64,000 bases of DNA, taken from NCBI RefSeq assembly GCF_010389155.1, contig NC_057764.1, positions 4,898,001 to 4,962,000 on the forward strand, in the 5' to 3' direction. The position numbers and the translations under genes were made by a program. The stretch comes from Erigeron canadensis. Taxonomy: Eukaryota > Streptophyta > Magnoliopsida > Asterales > Asteraceae. A model generated the notes under the pieces. The model was not told the DNA's origin and did no database searches. It saw only the letters and a list, made by a program, of their open reading frames with translations. Shown here one piece after another: positions 30,900-41,160 of this stretch (its first letter is position 1; every line of letters begins with the position of its first letter).

Positions 30900-31735
30900 C
30901 TGTTGGAGAAGACGACTTCAAACGATCTTCCCTAGGACGATCTTCACAAGATCCTCTCAGTGTTTGATTCTTCATACTTGATACATTTTGTGTTGTGGCT
31001 TGTAGGACGATCCTCACAAGATCGTTCTTGCAAGTGTGGTTGTTGGAAAAGTGTTGTTTGTGGCTAACTGATCCATTTTGGATTGGTTTGGTCAAAATTC
31101 AAAGTATTTTTACTTTGAAAAGATTGGCAGAAACTAAGACGATCTTGCCAAGATCGTCTCAGTTACCTGACTACTAAGACGATCTTGACCAAGATCGTCT
31201 CAGTGTCTGTTGTTTGTTGATTTGGTGTGTTTGATCATTTGAAGTTGTTGTGATTGGGAATCACACACTTCCTGGGTAACTGATCATTATTGATTGGTTT
31301 TGCTCAAATCAAATTTCTTCCAATTTAAATCAAATCTCTGTCCAAATTTTTCAAAAATACTTAGAAAAAATTTTCCAAGTCTTCCAAGATGATCTTCACA
31401 AGGTCGTTTCATTTTCTTTATCAAAAATTCCAAAACAATCTTATCCAAGATCGTTTCATTTCCAAAAGTTCTTTATACTTCAATTTCATTTTCAATTTCC
31501 TTTAATTCCTTTTCAGTTTTCATTTCCAAAACTCAAATCATTCCTCAATTTCAGTTTCATTCAATATTTAGCCAAAGTTCATCAAATTTCATTCAAGAAG
31601 ATCTTCTTTGAATCGTCTCATTCTTCTTAAACTCAAGACGATTTGTTTCAAGTCGTTCTTACTTTCATTCATCTAGGACGATCTCTTCTAAGACGATCTT
31701 TTCCTAAGACGATCTTTCCAAGATCGTTTCATCTT
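30900..31735 (+). repeat. Element D leader: array of GACGATCTT..AAGATCGTC palindromes
   Basis: About ten imperfect palindromes of one type are spread over 830 bp. Two are perfect 10-bp stems: AGACGATCTT and AAGATCGTCT with a 3-base loop (31137-31159) and with a 4-base loop (31177-31200). Others lie near 30920, 31003, 31388, 31433, 31598, 31642, 31676 and 31705. The array lies between the primer site and the gag ATG at 31789. Possible roles are RNA packaging, dimer formation, translation control or protein binding; none is shown. Confidence 0.75.
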
Positions 31736-31788
31736 CTGAAATTTTCAACTTTCATTCCAATTCAAATTCCAAATTAAATCTCTTTCTA

Positions 31789-34700
31789 ATGGCTTCTCGT
31801 GAAGCTTTGGCATTAGGTTCTAATACAAGACCTCCAGTTCTCTACCGTGGTTCTTATGGACTATGGAAGAAAAGATTCATGGATTATGTGGAATGTCAAC
31901 CAAATGGTCACCTTCTTAAAGATTCCATTCTTAATGGACTTGCAGTTCATCGCCATCCCACCACTGGTGCAATACTCACTATTGATCTTTGAATGCTGAA
32001 AAAAAGATCGAACAACTGCAGATAACAGAGCTAGATCGTGCTTATACAAAGCACTGCCAGATGAAATCTATGGTTCTGTTGATTCTGATGATACAGCCAA
32101 GGAGATATGGGATGAGGTGGCAAGACAAATGGAAGGATCTGACCTAACTTCAACAATTAGATTGACAAATGTGTTGACTGAGTTTGACAACTTCAGCAAA
32201 TTGCCAAATGAATCTCTAGAGGCTGTCTACTGTAGATTCTGCAATGTCATAAATGAACTTAGGAAGAACAATGTCAAGAAATCAGAGATGGAGTTAAACA
32301 TCAAATTCATCAAAGCTCTTGGTCCTGAGTGGGAAGAGTATGGAACTCAGATTAAGCAACATCAAAATCTGGCCAAGTTCTCCATCCATAATCTTCATGA
32401 ATCCTTCAAACTCAATGAACATCAAGTACTAAACAAAGCTTCATCGAGCAAAATTCCAGAAGTTGTATCTTCTGATCCTTTGGCATTAATTGTTGAGAAG
32501 AAGGTTTCTGAAGCTCTTAAAAGGCAAATGGTAGTTGTTTCTTCGTCTGATGAGGAGGGAGATGATATGTTGGCTCCAAGAGATGGTGTTTCTGACGAAT
32601 TATATCAAGCTCTTGCCGCAGTTACCAAGCACTTCAAGAAAAAGTACTACAAAGCGAGGCCAACTAACAACAATCTCCGCACTTCTTCCACAAGTGCATT
32701 TCCGAAGAAGGAACACTATTATTCAAAGAATAATGGTCAAGGTGAATCAAGTGGATCCAAGCATGTGGAAAAGAAAATAGAAGGTTATGACAAACAAGTT
32801 GTTGAGAAGGGGAAAGCTTCTGATAAAAAGTGCTACAACTGTGGTATTCCTGGTCATTTTGCAATTGATTGCAAACAACCCTGCAAGAGAAACTATGAGT
32901 ACTACAAGCAGATAATGCTTTTAGCAAAGCAAGTGGAAGCTGGTCATGCATTACTGATTGATGATGAGTACCCGGATGATGAGGTAATCTACACTCTACT
33001 TTTTCTTTAGTTAAAGATAAAGAGTCGTTTGATTTAGCTTTATCTAACTTGACAACTCATATTACGTCTTTAGCCAACAAAAATAAGAAGTTGAAAAATA
33101 GTATTTCATTTTCTAAAAGTGAATTTTCAAAACTCTTTGAAGAACATTCGAAATTACTTTTTGGTTATGATACTATTAAACAAGATTTTCAAACCTACAA
33201 AGATCAAATGTTGGTTAAAGAGTGTGAGTTGAATGCATCTCCTGATTCTAAGTTAATACATAAATGTTATAAACTTGAAAAGACCATTCATGATCTTGAA
33301 AAGGCTAATCAAGATCTTGAAATCCAAAAGACCAATGAGTGGCTTCGGGCTAATGCGAGACAAATGGATGTTGATATTCTTAACAAGAAGCTTTTAGAAT
33401 CCAAACCTAACAATGTTGAATTTGAACGAAAGATTTATGATTTAAATCATACTTGTTTTTTGAAAGGCGTTGAGATTGAAACTCTTCAAAACCAAATAGA
33501 GGAATTTAAAAAGAATATACTTTTCTATCAAGAGAAGTTATATAAAGTCGAACAAAACCCTCTTTTGGATTTTACCGCCTATTTCAACAAGTCCAAGATT
33601 GACAGATCGGAACTTCTTCATGGGTTGGGATTTGAGAATATCTCTCCATTACAAAAAGCCAAAGAACAAATCGAACCCTTGTATGATGAAAGATTTCTTC
33701 GCCTTGGTATGGTACAACAGTTTATTCGTCCACTGGATGACGATTTTGAGACTAATGAAGTTGAGAAATTACCACAAAATGATTTTTGGTTACCTATGAT
33801 GTTATTAATGCTTCAAATAACTCGAAAGAATCTTCAATTTTCAAATTGGAAGAAATAGCATCAAATTTTCAAAACCAAGAGTCAGTTGGTAATTCACCTA
33901 AACCTACTAAAATGTATGTTCCATCTACCATTTTGGAAAAACAAATAGAAGGTTTGCAACAAACGGTGAAATCTCAGCAAAATGAAATTGAAAAACTTAA
34001 GTCTCAAAGTTTGAATTCGGAGGATAAATTAGTTGTTGTGAATACTAAGAAAGTTTGTATGGATGCTTCTACTCAACTAACCTAAGTGCTTTAGTAGACC
34101 ATTCCACTCAGACTACTTGTGTTTCATCTACTGTTTCCTCCACCCAAACCTTGACTGATTCTCTTGAGTGTTCATGTCAAAATGCTGCTACTGTTATAGC
34201 TGATGATTATGTGCAATTTGATTTAACTCATGACGAACATGCGCATAGTTTAGTTTTGATATGGTACTACTTTAGGTTTTTCACATATGAATCTCTTGAA
34301 GAGTTAGTTGTTCACCCTAAGCTTAGTGCTAGTATAGGTGTTGATACTTCTACTTTAATTTCTTGTGAAACCAAAGATGTGTCAGTTCAACTTGATTTCA
34401 TTCCTGAGACTACCCATAGTGTAAAGTTGGATACCAAAATTCCTGATTTTTCAAAAATATCTCCGGTTGAACCTTTCACAAAAGATGATTTTGATAAATT
34501 CATGGAGGGAGAATATGCTTTTGATTCTGAAACTGAGAAAAAGATTGAATCTACCAAAATCAAAGTTGAATCAAAAGAGGAATCTCCAAAATTGTTTTCC
34601 AAATATCCAACTTCACATTATACTAAGAAACAAGTCATTCCAAAACTTGTCAAGACTGAACCAAAGACTGTCAAAAAAACCAAGAATCAATAAGTTAAAA

Positions 34701-35475
34701 ACAAAGTGTCCTACCTCTGAAAAGCATGTCAAAACCAAACAAGTTGAGACCATTCCCAAAATCAAATACAACAAAGAGAAACTTTTGGAAATCAACTCAA
34801 ATGTTTCTTCATCTAACTCTCAATCTAGTTCATTACCTAAAGTATCTAAATCTAGCTCAGTTTTGCTAACTAGGGATGCTTCAAATGGTGCAACTAGGTA
34901 TAGGGATAGATATGGCTGGTTTTCTCATGATAAACCGAAGAAACAAGAAGTTTCCGCACCCACAAAAGAGACTAAAAAGATAAAAGTTCTTCAAAATTCT
35001 CGTTCTAATCTTCTTAGTGTCAATCCCACAGGTGGAAAGAGCTTGATTAGTGAGTCTAAATGGGTAGCTAAGTCATTAGTACCTAAGATCACTAAAGTTG
35101 AGAAAAAGAAGAAAAAGGCAAAGGAGAAAAGCGGGTAGTAAGAAGAAGCTTGTTTCTGATGTTTCAAACAATTTATCTTTTAAGTCATCTTTGAAAACAA
35201 ATGTTAATGATGCCAAGGCAATGCCTGGTGATGTTGTAAACAATGTTAATTCTCGCTCTTATTTGTATGGTTTGAATGGTGGTAGACATGTTACTTTTGA
35301 TTCGTGTGTTAATATTCGTTTGTTTGATCCAAATTTTCTTGTTGATAATGTGCTTTTTAATAAGTATGTTGATTCAAAAGCATGTTTGTATGCATATCCT
35401 AAGTTATATACCCTGCCTGTTTTAACTAACCATAAAGGACCCGTCTTCAAGTGGGTACCTAAAGTCGGTTAAATT
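31789..35475 (+). pseudogene. gag: Element D gag, unusually long, frameshifted
   Basis: ATG at 31789 gives MASREALALGSNTRPPVLY, a Sirevirus-type start. A capsid domain follows (32117-32450, with LPNESLEAVYCRFCNVI), then a zinc knuckle CYNCGIPGHFAIDC (32831-32872). A very long tail comes next: coiled-coil-like sequence (33049-33858 and 33786-34085) and a Lys/Ser/Thr-rich stretch (34467-35138). It ends GPVFKWVPKVG, the motif that closes gag in these elements. Total length is about 1,230 codons against about 740-790 in B and C. At least five frame changes and stops (for example 31992, 34083) disable it. Confidence 0.82.
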
Positions 35476-36576
35476 TTTAGACAAGGCTCTATACGGTCTT
35501 AAGCAAGCACCCCGAGCATGGTATGATTCCTTATCTACTTTCTTGATTAGAGGTGGCTTTACCAAAGGCACAATTGACCCTACCCTATTCATTTGCAAAC
35601 AAGGTAAGCATGTTCTTCTTGTCCAAATATATGTTGATGACATTATCTTTGGGTCAACCAGTCAAACATTTTGTCGAAACTTTTCTTCTCTAATGGTTAA
35701 TCATTTTGAAATGAGCATGATTGGGGAAATGAACTACTTTTTGGGTCTTCAAATCAAACAACTACCAAATGGTATTTTCATATCACAAGGTAAGTATATT
35801 CATGATATGTTGAAAAAGTTTGATATGATTACTTGTTCTTCAATTTCAACTCCAATAGCTGCTCGTACAAGTATTAATGCTGATAAAAATGGGAAACCAT
35901 TTGACCAAAAGAGATATAGAAGTATGATTGGTTCATTGTTGTATCTTACAGCATCTCGCCCAGATATAATGTTTGCAACATGTATGTGTGCTAGGTATCA
36001 AGCTGCTCGAACTGATTTACATTTTCAAGCTGTGAAACGAATATTTCGTTATCTGAAGGGTACACCCAATTTAGGTCTCTGGTATCCAAGGGATACTGGA
36101 TTCAATTTAACTGCCTATTCAGATGCAGATCATGCAGGTTGTAAGCTTGATCGCAACAGCACTTCCGGTACTTTACAATTTTTGGGTGATAAAATTGTGA
36201 GTTGGTCTTCCAAGAAACAAAACTGTGTGTCACTATCAACAGCTAAAGCTGAATATGTGACTGCGGCTAGTTGTTGTGCTCAAGTGTTAAGGATGAAGAC
36301 TCAGCTTACTGATTATGGTCTGAAATATGATCATATTCCCATCTATTGTGACTCTCAAAGTGCCATTGCTATTGCAGTCAACTCAGTAAACCACTCTCGA
36401 TCAAAGTATATTGATGTGAGATATCATTTTCTCAAAGATCATATTGAGAAAGGTGATATCGAGCTCTACTTTGTGGGAACTGACTATCAGGTTGCAGATT
36501 TGTTCACTAAACCACTGGATGAGAAAAGGTTTAACTTTCTTATCTCTAAGCTTGGCATGTTAAATCTTGAACCGTA
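35476..36576 (+). pseudogene. pol: Element D pol remnant: C-terminal RT and RNase H
   Basis: Directly after the gag stop the sequence jumps to [19 protein letters not shown], so protease, integrase and the first RT motif with a catalytic Asp are deleted. What remains is open for 344 codons. It has YVDDIIFG (35627-35650), [23 protein letters not shown], RNase H AYSDADHAGCK and CDSQSAIAIAV, and ends DLFTKPLDEKRFNFL with LGMLNLEP. The usual STAEAEY reads STAKAEY, a Glu to Lys change at or next to the RNase H active site. It has no start of its own. Confidence 0.88.
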
Positions 36577-36719
36577 ACTTATTTTGTTCTTGATACATTC
36601 TTGAAAAACAAAATACAAAATTTTAAAAAGACAAAAATCAAATACAAAAATATAAAATTTTGAAAAATAACAAAAAGATTTTCTTAATTTTTTTCTTTCT
36701 TTTTCTTTTTAAAAGTGGC
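36577..36719 (+). other. Element D 3' region, A/T-rich start
   Basis: Low-complexity AAAATACAAAA and TTTTTCTTT sequence directly after pol. Non-coding. Confidence 0.6.
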
Positions 36720-36851
36720 TTACATATGCTATGTATGTAACCCGGGCTTCATTATTTTATTTATATCTTTATGGCTTGCATATATTCTGTATGCAACCCG
36801 TTCTTCATTGAGCTATTTATATCAAATAGTTTATGCATACTTTGTGCATAA
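36720..36851 (+). ncRNA. Three small hairpins with changing stems (element D 3' region)
   Basis: 7-bp perfect arms occur three times: TTACATA/TATGTAA (36720-36740), TTGCATA/TATGCAA (36776-36796) and TTATGCA/TGCATAA (36831-36851). Loops are 7 bases. The first two share the context GGC before and CCCG after, but the paired bases differ in a compensatory way. Confidence 0.45.
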
Positions 36852-36916
36852 TCTGTTTTTATTTGAAATTATTTATTCAAACTTGATATAAAATGTGTTA
36901 TTATACATATAAATTG

Positions 36917-36970
36917 ATATAAGATAACGCGGAATTGAACGCCTTTGTGTACTTCCAAGTAGTCTTATAT
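36917..36970 (+). ncRNA. Structured 3' element D-h1 (GAACGCCTTTGTG core)
   Basis: Arms ATATAAGA (36917-36924) and TCTTATAT (36963-36970) enclose GAACGCCTTTGTGTAC at 36937. The core equals that in element C; the stem differs. Confidence 0.55.
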
Positions 36971-37106
36971 GAATATGTATGTGTAATAGCAATTTTTCAT
37001 TTGATTGAAATTGCAAACAATTCTCTTCAAGAGTCTTGATTTTGTTGGAAACAACTTCAAATTTTTCAAATGAATTTCATGTTTCAAAAAACTCTCAATT
37101 GTTGAT

Positions 37107-37155
37107 ATGAGAAGCAAAGGATTGAACGCCTTTGTGTACTCCCGAGTTATCTCAT
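37107..37155 (+). ncRNA. Structured 3' element D-h2
   Basis: Arms ATGAGA (37107-37112) and TCTCAT (37150-37155) enclose GAACGCCTTTGTGTACTCCC at 37124. Confidence 0.5.
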
Positions 37156-37217
37156 CTTGAACAATTGATTGAGTTAAATTTGTGCTTAAATGTTTTATTT
37201 GCATCCAACTTGTTGAT

Positions 37218-37266
37218 GTAAGATGAAAAGGATTGAACGCCTTTGTGTACTCCCGAGTAGTCTTAC
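37218..37266 (+). ncRNA. Structured 3' element D-h3
   Basis: Arms GTAAGA (37218-37223) and TCTTAC (37261-37266) enclose GAACGCCTTTGTGTACTCCC at 37235. The loop is identical to D-h2 while the stem has changed on both sides. Confidence 0.5.
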
Positions 37267-39372
37267 TATGAACATTGTTGTTGACGCAAAAATTTGTGTT
37301 CATTAAAATCTTGTTCACTTTTAGACTCTTTTTGACTTCACAAAAACCAATTTTTGCTCTACCTTTCTATAAAAACTTTTAAGAGCTACCTTTGCATAGA
37401 TTAAGGGGGAGTTTGTGATTTCAAAAATTTCAAAACTTCAAATGTGTTTTCAAATAATTTTAATACACACATTTGATGATTTTCAAATGATTTTCATCAA
37501 TTGAAGTTCGGTGTTTAGTTTGCACTTGAGCGATTCGTTCACTCTATGAACTTCATCATCACCGATAAGTTCTAACCCCGGAGTATTCAATTCTTTCTTT
37601 AGATTGTAAGGGTATTTTGAGTGATGATGGTTTCGTGCAAATAGGATGGAGGGAGTAAAGTCGAGAAGTGAGAGGTTATGGTGATATGTTGTGAGAAAAG
37701 GGTTAAAAGAATTGATACCCTTCCCTAAAACTCTCAAATCGCCGGGTAAAACACATTTATATCGGATGTCATTTGTTGATATCTTGATTCAGACTTCATG
37801 GACCCAATGAAGCAATGCACATCTTTACCTAACCATTCAAGTGTTTCTTAACAAATGCTTGTTTTATTTCTCACGGAGATTTTCACATTTCTATTGACTC
37901 TTCATTTGGAAGATGTTGATATTGAATAAGGGCGACACTCTGCTCCGGTCCCCGACTTCATTTGATCACGTTGTGTCTAGAGGTATCTGGCTTGATCATT
38001 ATTTTGATCCTTACTCATTTTTCTTAAGACACATTTGAGTCATATCTTTGTGATATTATTGCATATCTATGTGATATAGCCGGAACATTTGTAGTGATAT
38101 CTTAATTGATATTCCACAATGATCAAATGGAAATCCTACCAATGCTAATATATTTTTCAACATTGAACGTAGGTCTCATATTTGCATTTCTGTAATTTTT
38201 GAGTAAACGAGAAGTCTAACAGTGACCTCGGTTCTTACCTAAAAGTCTTTAAGGATAATAGATTGTGGTTATCGAACGCCTTAGGTGATACTGACCATGA
38301 TTTCTATTCTTTGAAGCAATCTCGTAGTTGAATAGCTACAAGACCGAACTATGTTAGAAAATTGCTTTGTGCATAATTCAATGATACATAGGAAATCCGA
38401 AAAATGTCATACATTTCTTTCGGTCATTTCATTAATCTTTTTGATTTTTGAACATGTTAACGGATCATCCTTATCCGGTCTTTCATTTCTTATCTCACAA
38501 ACACAAAAACCACCATGCAAGAGGTTTCTTTTCGCATTTTATCAATCAATGTTTGCATAATGACATTGGTTCCCAACTTTGTCATTATGAGGGGGAGAAA
38601 AATATTATGATTGATTGAGAAAGAAAAAGTTTAAGTAAAGGTGGAATGAAATGAAATGTAATTGTGATTGAAAAAGAAATGAATTTTGCCGCCGAAATAT
38701 GTTCTCTTCAAAGTTTTTTTAAGGATGAGATCGAAAATGAGGATATTGTTCAAAGATGCTCCAAAATGCTTACACTCATGAATTGAGGGGGAGCATGATT
38801 AATTCAAAGTTTTGTTCAAAAGTTTACTCTCCAAAGTGTTTAAGTCAAAATGACAAAGATCAAAGCTACAAAAGTTGAAAAGATTGATTGGAAGATTCAA
38901 GACAAAGAAGTAAAACTTCGAAAGAGTCTTCATCAACACATTTCATTCAAGATCTTCAAAGCCATACAATAATACTTGATCAAGAAGATTCAAGGCATAT
39001 ATCAAGGGGGAGAGTTTAAGTTTTTGATACTTCATTCCAAGGAAACAAGTTTTCATTCAAGAATCGAAGATTGAAGAACCAAAGCCAAATTTATACCTTC
39101 CGCACTCCAAAAGACAACTCTGATTCATGGTTCAACAACTTTCAAAGATTCTAGACTCATTCATTTTATTCTCTGTTCAAACAGAACATTGAGAATTTCA
39201 TCATGTTTTAACTTCAAGAAGTCCAAAACCAAGATTGATTCAAGTTCTCCAAAGACAATGAGAAAGCTTTGAAGACTTGTTTCATCACACCAATTATCTT
39301 CACCATCGAGCTCATCTACTTAATTCCTACAAGACAAAATAACACGTACTTCATTCATTACAATATATCACT
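37267..39372 (+). other. Element D 3' region with repeated polypurine tracts
   Basis: About 2.1 kb without a gene. G5-centred purine tracts lie near 37403, 38590, 38785 and 39005, each resembling the real tract at 39373-39383. Multiple polypurine tracts are a reported trait of Sireviruses. A 69-codon frame at 38351-38560 shows no known motif. Confidence 0.6.
38257..38308 (+). ncRNA. Structured 3' element D-h4
   Basis: Arms AATAGA (38257-38262) and TCTATT (38303-38308), with an inner TGGT/ACCA pair, enclose GAACGCCTTAGGTGATACT at 38274. The loop is a diverged version that keeps the TGATACT end of element C h2. Confidence 0.45.
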
Positions 39373-39383
39373 AAGGGGGAGAA
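39373..39383 (+). other. Element D polypurine tract
   Basis: AAGGGGGAGAA lies directly before the 3' LTR and would prime plus-strand synthesis. Confidence 0.8.
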
Positions 39384-39708
39384 TGTTAGAAATCCAAAAA
39401 TAGTGATAAATTGTAATTTAAGTTAGTAGACTTAATTGTTGTTAAGACATGGTGAAATGATTTCTAATGTTGAGGTGTTAGATATGACAATAAGGATATT
39501 TGTAATATTAGAGTATAAATACCCTCAATACATTAGAAATCATAACAACCAATAAGCCTTTTCATCCATTTTCACACATACAAAAAATACAGATCGTCTT
39601 TTCTCTCTCTCTCTCTCTAAAAATCACACACACTAAACACACCAAGAACACACACACTTGAAACGCCATTGTTGAGATCGAATCAATAGCAGAAATCGTG
39701 TTATTAGA
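39384..39708 (+). repeat. Element D 3' LTR
   Basis: It starts TGTTAGAAATCC and ends TTAGA, where the 5' LTR ends TTACA. CATTC (39709-39713) then matches the left duplication. Confidence 0.9.
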
Positions 39709-39713
39709 CATTC

Positions 39714-41160
39714 CTAGTGTCATTGAAGCTATTCCTGTTGTTTCTAACAGTAATACTGTTTGTTCCGGTTTTGAATGTGAAGAATCTGATAGTGATGACT
39801 TGGCTGAAGAGGTTGCTATGTTGGCTGATAAAACCAGAAGAAGGTCTTTTAATAAAGTCAAAGGAAAAGGAAAAAGTGGCCAAGCTGATAAGTCCAAGAA
39901 GCCATTTGATATGTCCAGTGTTACTTGTTACAAATGTGGCAAAACTGGACATATGGCTGGTGATTGTAGATCTAAAGAGACTAAGCAAGCTAGGTCATCC
40001 AAAGGTGGAAGAAGTAAAAAATATTCGAAGCTCAAATACTTCATCTGATGATGAAATGTATGAAAATGCAACATGTCTCATGGCTAAAGAAGCTACTCAG
40101 AAGTTTAATGAAGATCTTGTGAAAATTCAAGAGCAATCTGGGTCAGCTCACAATGCCTCAACCAGTCAAACCACTTCACCTGAGGTAATTTCTTTTTCAA
40201 ATCTATCTAACAATGATAAGCTGTCTAGACTTAACAGATTGGGTGATGAGGTTCTTTTACAAAAGCATTTCAATCAAGAACTTAAAAAGGAAATTTCTTT
40301 GTTGAAACTTGATATCAATTCTAAGAGTCACACTATTGAAAAACTTGAATCTGAAGTTAAAGCTCAAAAACAATTAAACTCCATTTTTGTAAAAGAAGCT
40401 AAAACTGCAAAAGAAAAGTTTTTAAAGGTCAAACAGATCACTGAATCTTGGTGTATCAACTCTAAAAGAGATGCTAAGTGTGTTAATGTTCAAGTTCCTC
40501 ATCAAGTCCAAGTTGTGTTTGATGTTGACTATGATAGAGCTATAGTTATAAGTGAAGTCTGTGTTATGGAACCTTGTTATCAGCCCCCTTCACCTCCTAA
40601 AGTCCAAACCAAGGGTAAGAAATCTAAACCAATTAAGTTGGCTAGGATTACTGGGATAGGTTTCAATGATCCTGAAGTTAATGGTCAAACTATTGTTGAA
40701 GCTGTGTCTGAAGCTGATAAAATTGTTGAATTAAAACCTGAAGAAAGTCTTGATTTGTCCAAGCTGACCATTTCCCAGTCTATGTCAGATTCTAAATCTA
40801 AAACAAGCAATGTCATTTCAAAGAAAAACAAAAGGAAATCCAGAGATCATAGTGTTCCAAAAGAGAAAACTAAGTTGTCAAAAAGTGAGAAGTCTGGTTC
40901 TCAAGAAAGAATGTCCAAAAGCAAGTCTGTATCTGTTTCAAAATCCACCAAGTCTGACTCAGATCAACTAATTTCTAAACATGTTGAGTCCAGAATTGGT
41001 GATGGTCCTTCAAATGAGAATTTACTTAAAGATGTTTCTGATCCAAATATTGTTGATCAAAGTAAATTAAGAGCTGAGTGTAAGAAAAATGGAATAGGCA
41101 AAGGTTTTGCTAAAAAGGAAAGTTTAAGTGTTGCTAAAAAGTTACCTTCAAAAGAGTTTC
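39714..41160 (+). pseudogene. gag: Element B gag, C-terminal piece
   Basis: Gag continues after element D (reading EVIPSVIEAIP across the junction) with an acidic stretch, ECEESDSDDLAEEVAML. The zinc knuckle CYKCGKTGHMAGDC follows (about 39926-39970), then a frame change near 40030. A long coiled-coil-like segment comes next (LLQKHFNQELKKEISLLKLD, about 40255-40430), then a Lys/Ser-rich tail to about 41150. The tail runs straight into the late protease region (SYVNGLKHNLISVSQLCDAG), so the gag end and the catalytic part of protease have been deleted together. Confidence 0.85.

Larger units (their letters stand above)
30165..39708 (+). mobile_element. Element D: Sirevirus-like copia element with giant gag and deleted pol
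   Basis: Short LTRs (320 and 325 bp, 30165-30484 and 39384-39708) are flanked by CATTC at 30160-30164 and 39709-39713. Contents are a structured 1.3-kb leader, a gag of about 1,230 codons, an RT/RNase H remnant, and a 2.8-kb 3' region with hairpins and repeated polypurine tracts but no third ORF. The LTRs differ at about 10 sites (about 3%). D cannot move on its own because protease, integrase and half of RT are absent. Confidence 0.92.
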
